Source: Rhizobium sp. ASV20
GTDB lineage: Bacteria > Pseudomonadota > Alphaproteobacteria > Rhizobiales > Rhizobiaceae
Length of the DNA: 37,354 nt
Direction: 5' to 3'
Assembly: GCF_016429015.1 (NCBI RefSeq)
Contig: NZ_JAELTU010000062.1
Location: forward strand, 1 to 37,354
Every line of letters begins with the position of its first letter. Position 1 is the first letter of the stretch. The notes under the pieces are model-generated. The model did no database searches, was not told where the DNA came from, and saw nothing but the letters and a program-made list of their open reading frames with translations. The translations under genes and the position numbers were made by a program. Below, piece after piece: positions 8,060 to 15,694 of this stretch.

Positions 8060-8083
8060 CCGGCGGGCGTTGCGACCCGCCGG
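8060..8083. repeat. Perfect 8-bp inverted repeat in the 206-base gap
   Basis: CCGGCGGG at 8060-8067 and CCCGCCGG at 8076-8083 flank an 8-base loop, midway between the small gene at 8217-8453 and the VOC gene at 7642-8010. There is no T tract. It could be a weak or factor-dependent terminator or an mRNA hairpin. Confidence 0.45.
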
Positions 8084-8216
8084 GGAAAGATCTGTCGATG
8101 GTCGGTCAGGCGTTTACTGACATGTGTTTCCCAAGAGCATCGCGATCCTCGGATCGGCTGCTTGCGCTTGGGATTTTGATTTTGCGGGTGTCGTTATCGC
8201 GGAAGTGCGAGATGCC

Positions 8217-8453
8217 TTAGCGCATCCGGTCTTCCTCGCGATAAGGGGCATGACCGTCGAGAAAGCCCAGATCGCGCTTCACGGAATTCGGCGTTTCCTC
8301 GAGATCGAGACGGTTCCAGCGGCGGCCGAAATAGCCGCTCGCAGCCTGCATGAGGCGCGCCGGCCATGCCGGCATCAAAACATTCCTGTCTGCGCGCGCC
8401 TCGATGCCGTCGCGATGCGCCTGCTTCGTCATGGTGAAAACGTTGCCTGCCAT
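8217..8453 (-). CDS. Small hypothetical protein, 78 aa
   Basis: I do not recognise this protein with confidence. It is a basic, arginine-rich polypeptide with no membrane segment or signal peptide. The central part (AASGYFGRRWNRLDLEETP) has an aromatic/Arg pattern, and the C-terminus is strongly charged (YREEDRMR). That it is a real gene is supported by a near-perfect Shine-Dalgarno (GGAAGGAGG) a few bases before its ATG and by rhizobial-type codon use. It sits between a VOC gene and a WYL-type regulator on the same strand. Function unknown. Confidence 0.65.
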   Translation of the reverse strand: MAGNVFTMTKQAHRDGIEARADRNVLMPAWPARLMQAASGYFGRRWNRLDLEETPNSVKRDLGFLDGHAPYREEDRMR

Positions 8454-8536
8454 GATCGGTCCTCCTTCCTGCTTGGATGGTGCGGATAATAGCGAAGCCT
8501 ACTGACAGTTTCTGGCAGTAGCGTTACGCTGGCAGC

Positions 8537-9223
8537 TTAATTGTGGATCACGCCCTCCCTGGCCTGCCATTCCCTTGCGAGCGCGACGCGGCGGCGCGGG
8601 TAGCGCGCCTCCAGCACGGCAAAGTCAACGATGCGATCGGCGCGGAAATGGCGATAGTCCTGGCGCAGCTCGCACCAGGCCATGACGATGCGTGAATTGT
8701 CGAAATAACCGAGCGCAAAGGGCCAGATGCGGCGGGTGGAAATCGTGCCGTTCACGTCGCCATAGGTCAATTGCACCATTCGCTCCGTACGGATCGCCTT
8801 GCGCATGAGGGAAAGGTCAGCCTTGTCTTCGGTGATGCGCCGCGTGCCGACGACAACGGCCGCCTGATCGATCGCCTCGCGCATTTCCGCGGGCAGCACG
8901 GCGGCGATCTTCGCGAGCGCATCGGTTCCGGCTGCGGCCAGACGAGCGTCGGTCGCGCGAGCCACCCATCGCGACCCCAGGACCAACGCCTCGATCTCGT
9001 CCTGCGAAAACATCATCGGCGGCAGCATGAAGCCTGGCTTCAGCACATAACCGATGCCTGGTTCGCCTTCGATCATGGCGCCCTGCGACTGCAGGCTGGC
9101 GATATCGCGGTAGAGCGTGCGCAGGCTGACGCCGGTTTCCTCGGCAAGCACGGCACCGCTCACCGGCCGGCGGTAGCGCCGCAACGTCTGCAACAGCGTC
9201 AGCAATCGTTCCGAGCGGGCCAT
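8537..9223 (-). CDS. YafY-family transcriptional regulator (HTH plus WYL domain)
   Basis: A 228-aa predicted DNA-binding regulator. Residues about 1-60 form a winged helix-turn-helix of the HTH_11/DeoR-like type (RLLTLLQTLRRYRRPVSGAVLAEETGVSLRTLYRDIASLQ). The C-terminal half is a WYL domain (about 135-215) that typically senses a ligand, often nucleic-acid-derived or small molecules. The family is usually encoded beside its target. Here the upstream neighbours are nudC and a HIT gene, with only 13 bases separating it from nudC, so it may be cotranscribed with them. Downstream lie the 78-aa gene and VOC genes, which are plausible targets. The Shine-Dalgarno is weak, compatible with translational coupling to nudC. 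Confidence 0.88.
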   Translation of the reverse strand: MARSERLLTLLQTLRRYRRPVSGAVLAEETGVSLRTLYRDIASLQSQGAMIEGEPGIGYVLKPGFMLPPMMFSQDEIEALVLGSRWVARATDARLAAAGTDALAKIAAVLPAEMREAIDQAAVVVGTRRITEDKADLSLMRKAIRTERMVQLTYGDVNGTISTRRIWPFALGYFDNSRIVMAWCELRQDYRHFRADRIVDFAVLEARYPRRRVALAREWQAREGVIHN

Positions 9224-9236
9224 GGCAAGATAGAAC

Positions 9237-10196
9237 CTATCGCTTCCACTCCACCCAGTCGCGCATCAGGCGATGAGCAATGGCACCCTTGGGCGGAGAG
9301 GTGTTGCCTGACGCAGAGACGCGATCGAGCATGGCAAGCGTCTCCTCCGGCGTGAACCAGCGGCAATCGTCGAGTTCTGCGCCATCCATATGGATTTCCG
9401 TCGACTTCGCCTCGGCATAGCAACCGATCATCAACGAATGGGGCATCGGCCAGGGCTGCGACGCGTGGTAGCGTATACGGCCGGTGTGAATGCCTGATTC
9501 CTCGAATGTCTCACGGCGTACGGCATTCTCGATCGTTTCGCCGGGCTCGACGAATCCGGCGAGACAGGAATACATGCCAGGCGCGAAGTGATGGCTGCGG
9601 CCGAGCAGGCAGAGATTTCTCTCTTCGTCGATCGTCAACATGATCACCACGGGATCGGTGCGCGGGAAGATCATGTGTTCACAGGCCGTGCAGACCCGCT
9701 TGTAGCCACCGATTCGGCTCTCCATGACCGAACCGCAGCGACCGCAGAAGCGATTGTCGCTGTTCCAGCGGATGAGGCTCATGCCCTGCGCCGCCTCGCC
9801 GAGAATTTCCCCCTCCAGCAGGAGGTCGCGCCAGAGCGAGCGCATATCTGCCGGCTTGTACTGGCTGGCGAGTTCATCGGCATTGATGCGCACCGGCACT
9901 GCCAGGCGCGGCTCACCGCTCTTGCGGTAACCGAGAAGGACGGCTTCCTCCCAATTCGGATCGAGCCCTTCCAGTTCATAGCGGGCAAACAATGGGTCGA
10001 GCACTTGCCCGTCATGCTTCAAAACAAGCTGGTCCTGAGCGAAGGCAAGGATGTGCGTGCCCTCTTTGGCAAGCGCATGCTTGATCGATTCCTCGTCGCG
10101 ATGCTCGGCATCCCGGTTGAGCTGGTTTTCCGCAAAGGCGGTTAGACTGCTGGCTTCCGGATGCGGTGCATCCGAAGAAAAGATGGAATGGCTCAT
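9237..10196 (-). CDS. nudC: NAD(+)/NADH diphosphatase NudC
   Basis: A 319-aa Nudix hydrolase that cleaves NADH to NMNH and AMP; the family also removes NAD caps from RNA. The zinc ribbon is complete: CGRC at residues 151-154 and CTAC at 169-172. The Nudix box follows, GFVEPGE at about 214-220 with REtfEESG near 228-235, and the NudC-specific SQPWP motif is at 246-250. The N-terminal NUDIX-like domain is also present, so length is normal. It overlaps the upstream HIT gene by 4 bases (ATGA), indicating translational coupling. The pairing of NudC with a HIT hydrolase suggests a shared role in dinucleotide turnover. Confidence 0.95.
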   Translation of the reverse strand: MSHSIFSSDAPHPEASSLTAFAENQLNRDAEHRDEESIKHALAKEGTHILAFAQDQLVLKHDGQVLDPLFARYELEGLDPNWEEAVLLGYRKSGEPRLAVPVRINADELASQYKPADMRSLWRDLLLEGEILGEAAQGMSLIRWNSDNRFCGRCGSVMESRIGGYKRVCTACEHMIFPRTDPVVIMLTIDEERNLCLLGRSHHFAPGMYSCLAGFVEPGETIENAVRRETFEESGIHTGRIRYHASQPWPMPHSLMIGCYAEAKSTEIHMDGAELDDCRWFTPEETLAMLDRVSASGNTSPPKGAIAHRLMRDWVEWKR

Positions 10197-10603
10197 TGTG
10201 AAAGCGTTTCTCGCAACTTGGCTATGAGGCTGTTCATGTCTTCGTCAGAATAGGGTTCCGCCTTGCCGTAACCCCAGATCGGGCCGGGCCAGTTGGCATC
10301 CCCTTCGGATCGCGCAATGACATGAACATGAAGCTGACGGACGATATTTCCAAGTGCCCCGACATTGATTTTTGCGGCGCCTGTCAGCGTCTTCAGCGCG
10401 CTTGCCACCTTATCCGTTTCAAAGGTCAGCAAGACCCGGTCGAGTGGGGTGAGGTCGAAAACCTCGACTTTGTCGGGACGGCGGGGGATCAGCACGAGCC
10501 AAGGCCAGCGGCGATCCTTCATCAGCCGCACGTCGCAAAGACCGATAATGGCGACGGAAACGCTGTCGTTGGCGAGGCGGTCGTCGAGCGTGAACTCCTT
10601 CAA
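10193..10603 (-). CDS. HIT-family nucleotide hydrolase-like protein
   Basis: A 136-aa histidine-triad protein. DRRWPWLVLIPRR near residue 31 is the typical second beta-strand signature of Ap4A-hydrolase-like HIT proteins. The triad region reads QLHVHVIAR, so the first His of the H-x-H-x-H-x-x motif is Gln while the two following His, including the expected nucleophile, remain. Such proteins normally hydrolyse dinucleoside polyphosphates or AMP conjugates in the cytoplasm. It is the first gene of a minus-strand run with nudC (4-base overlap) and a WYL regulator. The Gln variant may still be active, but this is untested here. Confidence 0.85.
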   Translation of the reverse strand: MKEFTLDDRLANDSVSVAIIGLCDVRLMKDRRWPWLVLIPRRPDKVEVFDLTPLDRVLLTFETDKVASALKTLTGAAKINVGALGNIVRQLHVHVIARSEGDANWPGPIWGYGKAEPYSDEDMNSLIAKLRETLSQ

Positions 10604-10656
10604 GGGGCTTCCTCCATTGTTTTTTCAAATGTTTAGCAGTTTTTTTTGGCCTTGGC

Positions 10657-10685
10657 TTGCTTTTGATGGCGATATTGCCGATATG
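10657..10685 (+). promoter_or_regulatory. Probable promoter of the SRP RNA gene
   Basis: TTGCTT at 10657-10662 and GATATG at 10680-10685 are separated by 17 bases. This places a start site at about 10691-10692, where the SRP RNA helix begins. A T-rich tract lies just upstream (10641-10648). Confidence 0.6.
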
Positions 10686-10690
10686 TGCAT

Positions 10691-10790
10691 CCGGGAGGTT
10701 GGTGGTGGACGAGCCACTCGCCAACCGGGTCAGGTCCGGAAGGAAGCAGCCCTAACGAGCCCGGCACGGGTCATCGTGCCAGCCTCCCAC
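10691..10790 (+). ncRNA. ffs: Signal recognition particle RNA, bacterial small type (4.5S)
   Basis: The hallmark SRP hairpin is present: GTCAGGTCCGGAAGGAAGCA at about 10729-10748, containing the GGAA tetraloop and the asymmetric loop bound by the M domain of Ffh. The outer ends pair (GGGAGG near 10693 with CCTCCC near 10783), giving a rod of about 100 nt, the usual small-type size. It acts with Ffh and FtsY in cotranslational membrane targeting. Placement directly upstream of dnaX is common in alphaproteobacteria. Exact ends are estimated from the pairing. Confidence 0.95.
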
Positions 10791-10807
10791 CCTTTCTGAA
10801 AGCAAGA

Positions 10808-10823
10808 CCCGGCTTTCGCCGGG
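10808..10823 (+). terminator. Short hairpin after the SRP RNA
   Basis: CCCGGC and GCCGGG pair around a 4-base TTTC loop, 18 bases after the SRP RNA and before dnaX. There is no T tract, so it may mark a 3' processing point or a leaky terminator that lets transcription continue into dnaX. Confidence 0.4.
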
Positions 10824-10855
10824 CGATAGCTGGGCACCGGGCAACAAGCAGGGCG

Positions 10856-12733
10856 ATGAGCGACAGCGAGCGACAAGCAAAAGATGCCGCCTCGACCGGC
10901 ACCGGTTACCGGGTGCTGGCCCGCAAGTACAGACCCAAGGACTTCACGGACCTGATGGTCGGCCAGGAGCCGATGGTTCGAACGCTGACCAATGCGTTCG
11001 AGACCGGCCGTATTGCGCAGGCCTATATGCTGACCGGCGTGCGCGGCGTCGGCAAGACGACGACCGCCCGCATCCTGGCACGCGCCCTCAACTACAAGAC
11101 CGCTGAAGTCGATCGTCCGACGATCGATCTGCGCGAACCCGGCGAGCACTGCCAGGCGATCATGGAAGGGCGGCACGTCGACGTCATCGAGATGGACGCC
11201 GCCTCCCATACCGGTATCGACGATATCCGGGAGATCATCGAGCAGGTGCGCTACCGTCCGGTTTCTGCCCGCTACAAGGTCTACATCATCGACGAAGTGC
11301 ACATGCTGTCGACGGCCGCCTTCAACGGCCTGCTGAAGACGCTGGAAGAGCCGCCGGAGCATGTGAAGTTCATCTTCGCCACGACCGAAATCCGCAAGGT
11401 GCCGATCACGGTATTGTCGCGCTGCCAGCGATTCGACCTGCGCCGTATCAGCGCTTCGGATCTCGTCGGGCTGTTCACCACCATCGCCGGCAAGGAAGGC
11501 ATCGAGGCAGAAGCGGAAGCGCTCGCCATGATCGCCCGCGCCGCTGAAGGTTCGGCGCGCGACGGCCTGTCGCTGCTCGACCAGGCCATCGCCCATGGCA
11601 GCGGCTTCGTCGCGGCAGACGCAGTGCGTGCGATGCTCGGACTGGCCGATCGCGCCCGCATCGTCGATCTCTTCGGCCACGTCGTCAAAGGCGATGTTTC
11701 GGCAGCGCTTGCCGAATTCAACAGCCAGTACGAGGCCGGCGCCAATCCTGTCGTCGTATTGACCGACCTTGCCGATTTCACCCACCTCGTCACCCGCCTC
11801 AAATATGTGCCTGACGCCGCCGACGATCCGTCGCTGAGCGAAGTCGAGCGTACGAAGGCAATGGAATTCGCCCAGAATGTGGCTGTGACGGCGCTGTCGC
11901 GCATCTGGCAGATGCTGCTCAAGGGCATCACCGAAACGGAAAACGCCTCGCGCACCGCCGGTGCTGCCGAAATGGTGCTGATCCGGCTGGCGCATGCCGC
12001 TCACCTTCCGGCGCCTGAAGATGCCGCACGCAGGCTTGCTGAGTTTTCCGAGAGCAATGGCGGCGCGCGACCGCCATCGGGCGCGCCCATCGGCAATGGC
12101 GGCGGCGCTTCGGTTTCCTATCAGGGCAGCGCCGTGGCAAGAGCCGTGGAAGCCCCGGCGCCCCGGCCGGCTCCTTCCGCGCCGGTCGCCATGCTGCGCG
12201 CCGTGCCCAATACGCAACCGGATTCGCAACCCGTTGGCCGCATCGAATCGAAGCCAACCCAGGCACCGAAGCCGCTGGTGGCCATCAATTCGATGGCTGA
12301 TATCGCCGAGCTTGCCGGGCAGAAGCGCGATCCGAAGATCAAGGCGCTGGTGCGCACCTTCGTTCGCCCCGTAAAGCTCGAGCCGGGCCGGCTTGATGTC
12401 AACCTCACGCCCGGTGCACCGGGAACGTTGCTGAACGAACTGGCCGTCAAGCTCAAGGAATGGACCGGCATTCACTGGATCGTCAGCCTCAGCCGCGACG
12501 AAGGCGAGCCGACGCTGGTGGAGGCCGAAGCGAACGCTCAGAAGCAGCGCGTCGCCGATGCACGCCAGGACCCTGATGTTGCGGCGATCCTGTCGCAATT
12601 TCCCGGTGCCAAGATCATCGACGTTCGCGTGCGGGCGCCCGACGTGGAAGAGGAAGAAGAGCAGACCGCTGCTCCCGCCATCGCCGAATCCGTCGACGGC
12701 GATATTCTGCCGGGCGACGACATAGAATTCTAA
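10856..12733 (+). CDS. dnaX: DNA polymerase III subunits gamma and tau
   Basis: A 625-aa clamp-loader ATPase that opens and loads the beta clamp and, through its C-terminal part, links the polymerase cores. Walker A GVRGVGKTTT is at residues 61-70, Walker B DEVH at 146-149, and the sensor-1 ATTE region follows. The zinc module seen in E. coli (four Cys) is reduced here: only Cys99 in GEHC remains. A Pro/Ala-rich linker (about 395-475) separates the AAA+ and collar domains from a tau-type C-terminal domain. The start is at ATG 10856; the reading open from 10685 would run through the SRP RNA. No obvious slippery frameshift site was found for making gamma. Followed by ybaB. Confidence 0.95.
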   Translation: MSDSERQAKDAASTGTGYRVLARKYRPKDFTDLMVGQEPMVRTLTNAFETGRIAQAYMLTGVRGVGKTTTARILARALNYKTAEVDRPTIDLREPGEHCQAIMEGRHVDVIEMDAASHTGIDDIREIIEQVRYRPVSARYKVYIIDEVHMLSTAAFNGLLKTLEEPPEHVKFIFATTEIRKVPITVLSRCQRFDLRRISASDLVGLFTTIAGKEGIEAEAEALAMIARAAEGSARDGLSLLDQAIAHGSGFVAADAVRAMLGLADRARIVDLFGHVVKGDVSAALAEFNSQYEAGANPVVVLTDLADFTHLVTRLKYVPDAADDPSLSEVERTKAMEFAQNVAVTALSRIWQMLLKGITETENASRTAGAAEMVLIRLAHAAHLPAPEDAARRLAEFSESNGGARPPSGAPIGNGGGASVSYQGSAVARAVEAPAPRPAPSAPVAMLRAVPNTQPDSQPVGRIESKPTQAPKPLVAINSMADIAELAGQKRDPKIKALVRTFVRPVKLEPGRLDVNLTPGAPGTLLNELAVKLKEWTGIHWIVSLSRDEGEPTLVEAEANAQKQRVADARQDPDVAAILSQFPGAKIIDVRVRAPDVEEEEEQTAAPAIAESVDGDILPGDDIEF

Positions 12734-12833
12734 GGGTAAGATGGGTGACATCTGACCCGCTCGGCTAGATAACCGCAGCGGCTGGCGAGAGATCGTGGCC
12801 GTTGGGGAACAGAAACATGCAGAAGAAGGACCA

Positions 12834-13163
12834 ATGACGATGCGCGACATCATGGGCATGATGGGCAAAGTGAAGGAAATGCAGGCCAAGATGGAGAAGA
12901 TGCAGTCGGAGATCGCCGACATTCGCGTCGAAGGCAAGGCCGGCGGCGGCCTCGTCACAGCCACCGTCAACGGCAAAGGCGTGATGCTGGGCATCAAGAT
13001 CGATCCGTCGCTCTTCAAGGAAGAAGATGTCGAGATTCTCGAGGACCTGATCGTCGCCGCCAACAAGGATGCCCAGGACAAGGCCGAGGCGATCACCGCC
13101 GAAAAGACCCGCGAACTCACCGCTGGCCTGCCGATCCCGCCCGGCTTCAAGATGCCGTTCTGA
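12834..13163 (+). CDS. YbaB/EbfC-family nucleoid-associated protein
   Basis: A 109-aa DNA-binding protein of the YbaB/EbfC family, which forms dimers shaped like tweezers and binds DNA with little specificity. A long N-terminal amphipathic helix rich in Met and Lys (MMGKVKEMQAKMEKMQ) is followed by the beta-sheet core (VEGKAGGGLVTATVNGKG) and a C-terminal helix ending in GFKMPF. It lies 100 bases after dnaX, the near-universal arrangement dnaX-ybaB-recR, although recR is displaced by four genes here. The start at 12834 has AGAAGGA 5 bases upstream; the ATG two codons later is also possible. Confidence 0.93.
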   Translation: MTMRDIMGMMGKVKEMQAKMEKMQSEIADIRVEGKAGGGLVTATVNGKGVMLGIKIDPSLFKEEDVEILEDLIVAANKDAQDKAEAITAEKTRELTAGLPIPPGFKMPF

Positions 13164-13184
13164 GGCTGAAGCCTTTTGGCTCCG

Positions 13185-13661
13185 CTACCGGGTGATTGTC
13201 TTGCGGATCAATTCGCGGCCAATCGCCTTTGGTGGCTCGTTGCGCAGTACGAGCGACGTCGTCACTGTCCCGTGGCGAGCGATGGAGTCGACGATGGTTT
13301 CAAGGTTCTCCGCCGTCGGCACCAGAACCTTGAGCAGGAAGCAATCCTCTCCCGTCAGCCTGAGAACCTCGATGATCTCAGGCATTTCCGAAAACTGCTT
13401 CAGGCAGGGGCGAATATGCTCGTGCGACGTACGCAGCCGGATGACCGCCATCATGCCGAGGCCGACCGCAGCGGCGTCGATGACGGCACGATAGCCCGCA
13501 ATAACACCCTTTTCTTCCAGCCGCTTCAGCCGCTCTGACGCCGCGGGCTGCGAAAGACCGACGCGGCGACCAAGCTCCGAAACCGAAATTCTCCCATCCT
13601 GCTGCAAGATCTCGATCATCGACATATCGGTCGGATCCAGCCCCTTCTCCATGCCTTCCAT
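13185..13661 (-). CDS. Lrp/AsnC-family transcriptional regulator
   Basis: A 158-aa regulator with an N-terminal helix-turn-helix (about residues 10-60: ILQQDGRISVSELGRRVGLSQPAASERLKRLEEKGVI) and a C-terminal RAM/ActR-type ligand domain (about 75-150) that binds amino acids and drives octamer formation. Size is normal. GAAGGTGAAAC precedes the ATG. It is divergent from the serine-hydrolase gene, and a LysE-type amino-acid exporter lies just beyond. Lrp-type regulators often control adjacent exporters of this kind, so it may regulate one or both; the sequence does not prove this. Confidence 0.92.
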   Translation of the reverse strand: MEGMEKGLDPTDMSMIEILQQDGRISVSELGRRVGLSQPAASERLKRLEEKGVIAGYRAVIDAAAVGLGMMAVIRLRTSHEHIRPCLKQFSEMPEIIEVLRLTGEDCFLLKVLVPTAENLETIVDSIARHGTVTTSLVLRNEPPKAIGRELIRKTITR

Positions 13662-13770
13662 GTTTCACCTTCAATTCATCGGTCCTTGAAGGATTTTCCC
13701 GATGGATTGCAATGTCAATTGCTTGAGCCGCATGTCAGTTTTCTCCGTCAGATATCGAGAGAGGACAGAG

Positions 13771-14307
13771 ATGAGCGACATCATCATGCTGCCGGGGCTT
13801 GGTGGCTCGGGCAAAGACCACTGGCAAACACTGTGGGAGCAACAGGATCCAAGCATTCGCCGATTCCAGCCGTCGAGTTGGGACAGACCGATCCTTACCG
13901 ACTGGATCGGGGCGCTCGAACGGGAAATCGCCCGCTCGGAAACGCCACCCATCCTGATCGCGCACAGCCTCGCCTGCCAGCTTATTGCGCATTGGGCGCT
14001 CCTCAGGAAAACAGCGATCCTTGGCGCCTTTCTGGTGGCGCCGCCCGAACCCACGGGTGAAATCTATCTTGCCGAAGCAGGCAGCTTCGCCGATCCGCCA
14101 CGGCAAAGGCTGCCCTTTCCAACCCAGCTGGTCGCAAGCAGCGACGATCCGTTCTCCTCCCTCGACTATGCACGCGATAGCGCCGAGATATGGGGGAGCG
14201 CCATCGTCGATATCGGGCCGCATGGCCATATCAATGCCGTATCGGGACTGGGAGATTGGCCTGAGGGCAAGGCGATATTCGAACGTTTTCGCGCACAGCT
14301 TCGGTAG
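13771..14307 (+). CDS. RBBP9/YdeN-family alpha/beta hydrolase
   Basis: A 178-aa small serine hydrolase (Pfam Ser_hydrolase). DIIMLPGLGGSGKDHWQTLWE at the N-terminus is the family signature. The nucleophile elbow is LIAHSLACQL near residue 70, and GHINAVSGLGDWPEG near 150 supplies the catalytic His. Cytoplasmic; no natural substrate is firmly known for bacterial members. The ATG at 13771, with GAGAGGACAGAG before it, fits family length; the frame open from 13702 would add 23 unrelated residues. It is divergent from the Lrp regulator and 95 bases before the LysE gene. Confidence 0.87.
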   Translation: MSDIIMLPGLGGSGKDHWQTLWEQQDPSIRRFQPSSWDRPILTDWIGALEREIARSETPPILIAHSLACQLIAHWALLRKTAILGAFLVAPPEPTGEIYLAEAGSFADPPRQRLPFPTQLVASSDDPFSSLDYARDSAEIWGSAIVDIGPHGHINAVSGLGDWPEGKAIFERFRAQLR

Positions 14308-14402
14308 GGGCAAAGCCGACGTTTGGAAAAGGCGCGCCGGAATGCTATCTCTGACATTCTTCTTCCAGAGATTGTCTGGCCTGTCCGTTCGGAGGAAATG
14401 CC

Positions 14403-15014
14403 ATGAGCCTGTCGACGCTGCTGGTTTTTGCCGGTGCCCTGTTCATTGCGGCGGGATCGCCGGGGCCGAACATCGCCGCGCTTGTGGCGCGCGTGCTCAC
14501 GAAGGGTGCACGCAACGTGCTGCCCTTCCTCTCCGGCATGTGGCTCGGCGAAGCGATCTGGCTGACTTTTGCCGTCGCCGGTCTTGCGACGATTGCCGAA
14601 ACCTTCCATGTCGCCTTCGTGGTGATCAAGTGGGTGGGCGTTGCCTACCTGCTCTATCTCGCTTGGAAAATGTGGTTTGCCTCCTCCGACACGGCGGGGG
14701 AGGAGTTGCCAGACGAGCAATCGGCCACGCGCCTCTTCCTGGCCGGTTTCACGGTGACCATGGGCAATCCGAAGATCATGGTGTTTTACGTGGCGCTGCT
14801 GCCTTCGATCATCGACCTGCATGGCGTCACGCTGTCCGGCTGGGCCGAGTTGGTCACGACGATGTTCGTTGTGCTCGTTGTCATCGACCTCACCTGGGCG
14901 ATGCTTGCCGCAAAGGCGAGAACTTTCCTCAAGAGCCGCCGCGCTGTCCGCATCGCCAATCGCACCAGTGCGGCCACCATGGCTGGTGCCGCCGTGGCGA
15001 TTGCCATGCGCTGA
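14403..15014 (+). CDS. LysE/RhtB-family amino-acid exporter
   Basis: A 203-aa inner-membrane protein with about six hydrophobic segments. The family motif SPGPN is near residue 19, followed by GMWLGEAIWLTFAVAGLATI, and a central GFTVTMGNPKIMVFYVALLP matches the conserved N-P-K motif of the LysE/RhtB group. These proteins export amino acids or related metabolites by secondary transport. GGAGGAAATGCC precedes the ATG. Nearby on the other side of a serine hydrolase is a divergent Lrp-type regulator, a frequent partner of this family. Substrate cannot be deduced. Confidence 0.91.
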   Translation: MSLSTLLVFAGALFIAAGSPGPNIAALVARVLTKGARNVLPFLSGMWLGEAIWLTFAVAGLATIAETFHVAFVVIKWVGVAYLLYLAWKMWFASSDTAGEELPDEQSATRLFLAGFTVTMGNPKIMVFYVALLPSIIDLHGVTLSGWAELVTTMFVVLVVIDLTWAMLAAKARTFLKSRRAVRIANRTSAATMAGAAVAIAMR

Positions 15015-15016
15015 GA

Positions 15017-15637
15017 CTAAAGCGCCTCGCTTTCCAGCGTGGCGCGCAGCTTGTCGTGGATCGGTGCAGCGAGATAACGCGTCCGATCCGCCGAAGACAA
15101 CCGTTTGCCGAAAGTTGCCATCATCTCAGGCATCGTGACCGGGTCGCCCGAATAGGGCACATACTCAACCGGCATGCCGGCGCTAACCGCGCCGCTTGAG
15201 AGCACTCGGCAATAGATGCCGGGACGCCCCGCCTGCACATAGCGCTTCACGAATTTGGGATCACCCATCTTCGCCGCGAACGTGGCGCAAGGGATGCGGG
15301 CGCAGGTCACTTCCAAAACCAGATCGCCGGCCATGAACCTATCCCCCACGGACACGGCACAGTTATCGAGCCCCTCGACAATGAGATTTTCACCGAAGGC
15401 GCCTGGCTCCAAAGCTTGCCCAAGCTCCTTTGCCCACCAATCCAGCGTCAAGGAACCCTCGACATAGACGGCCTGGTCTTGACCGCCGTGATGCTTACGA
15501 TTGCAGATGGCGTCGCCGAGCAGCCCCTGCTCATCAATCATCACGGCGCCGTTAACGGCATGTTTGTTGATGCCGGTCTTCGCTTTCCTTCCGGGAAGCG
15601 TTTCGGGGACACCGAGGCAAACGGCCAGAATTTTCAT
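15017..15637 (-). CDS. MOSC-domain protein (YiiM-like)
   Basis: A 206-aa soluble protein built around a MOSC domain (about residues 20-160). HHGGQDQAVYV and PGAFGENLIVEGLD are the family signatures, and the conserved Cys-containing strand is ARIPCATFAAKM. MOSC proteins bind the molybdenum cofactor or sulfur donors; the YiiM branch in E. coli reduces N-hydroxylated base analogues. The C-terminal extension present in the YiiM group is here. It converges on the LysE gene (2 bases between the stops) and is divergent from recR. Confidence 0.88.
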   Translation of the reverse strand: MKILAVCLGVPETLPGRKAKTGINKHAVNGAVMIDEQGLLGDAICNRKHHGGQDQAVYVEGSLTLDWWAKELGQALEPGAFGENLIVEGLDNCAVSVGDRFMAGDLVLEVTCARIPCATFAAKMGDPKFVKRYVQAGRPGIYCRVLSSGAVSAGMPVEYVPYSGDPVTMPEMMATFGKRLSSADRTRYLAAPIHDKLRATLESEAL

Positions 15638-15694
15638 CGTTCAACCATGTCTTCCGTGATTCCGTTCCGCGAGCTTATGAGCTAAAAGCCTCCC

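Noticed and set aside
10730..13150. An 806-codon open frame on the minus strand opposite dnaX and ybaB
   Set aside because: It is antisense to clearly functional dnaX and ybaB, runs through the SRP RNA, has low-complexity Arg/Gly/His composition, and shows no domain. Long antisense frames are common in GC-rich genomes.
13985..15199. A 404-codon plus-strand frame across the hydrolase, LysE and MOSC genes
   Set aside because: It crosses three genes with clear family signatures in other frames and strands.
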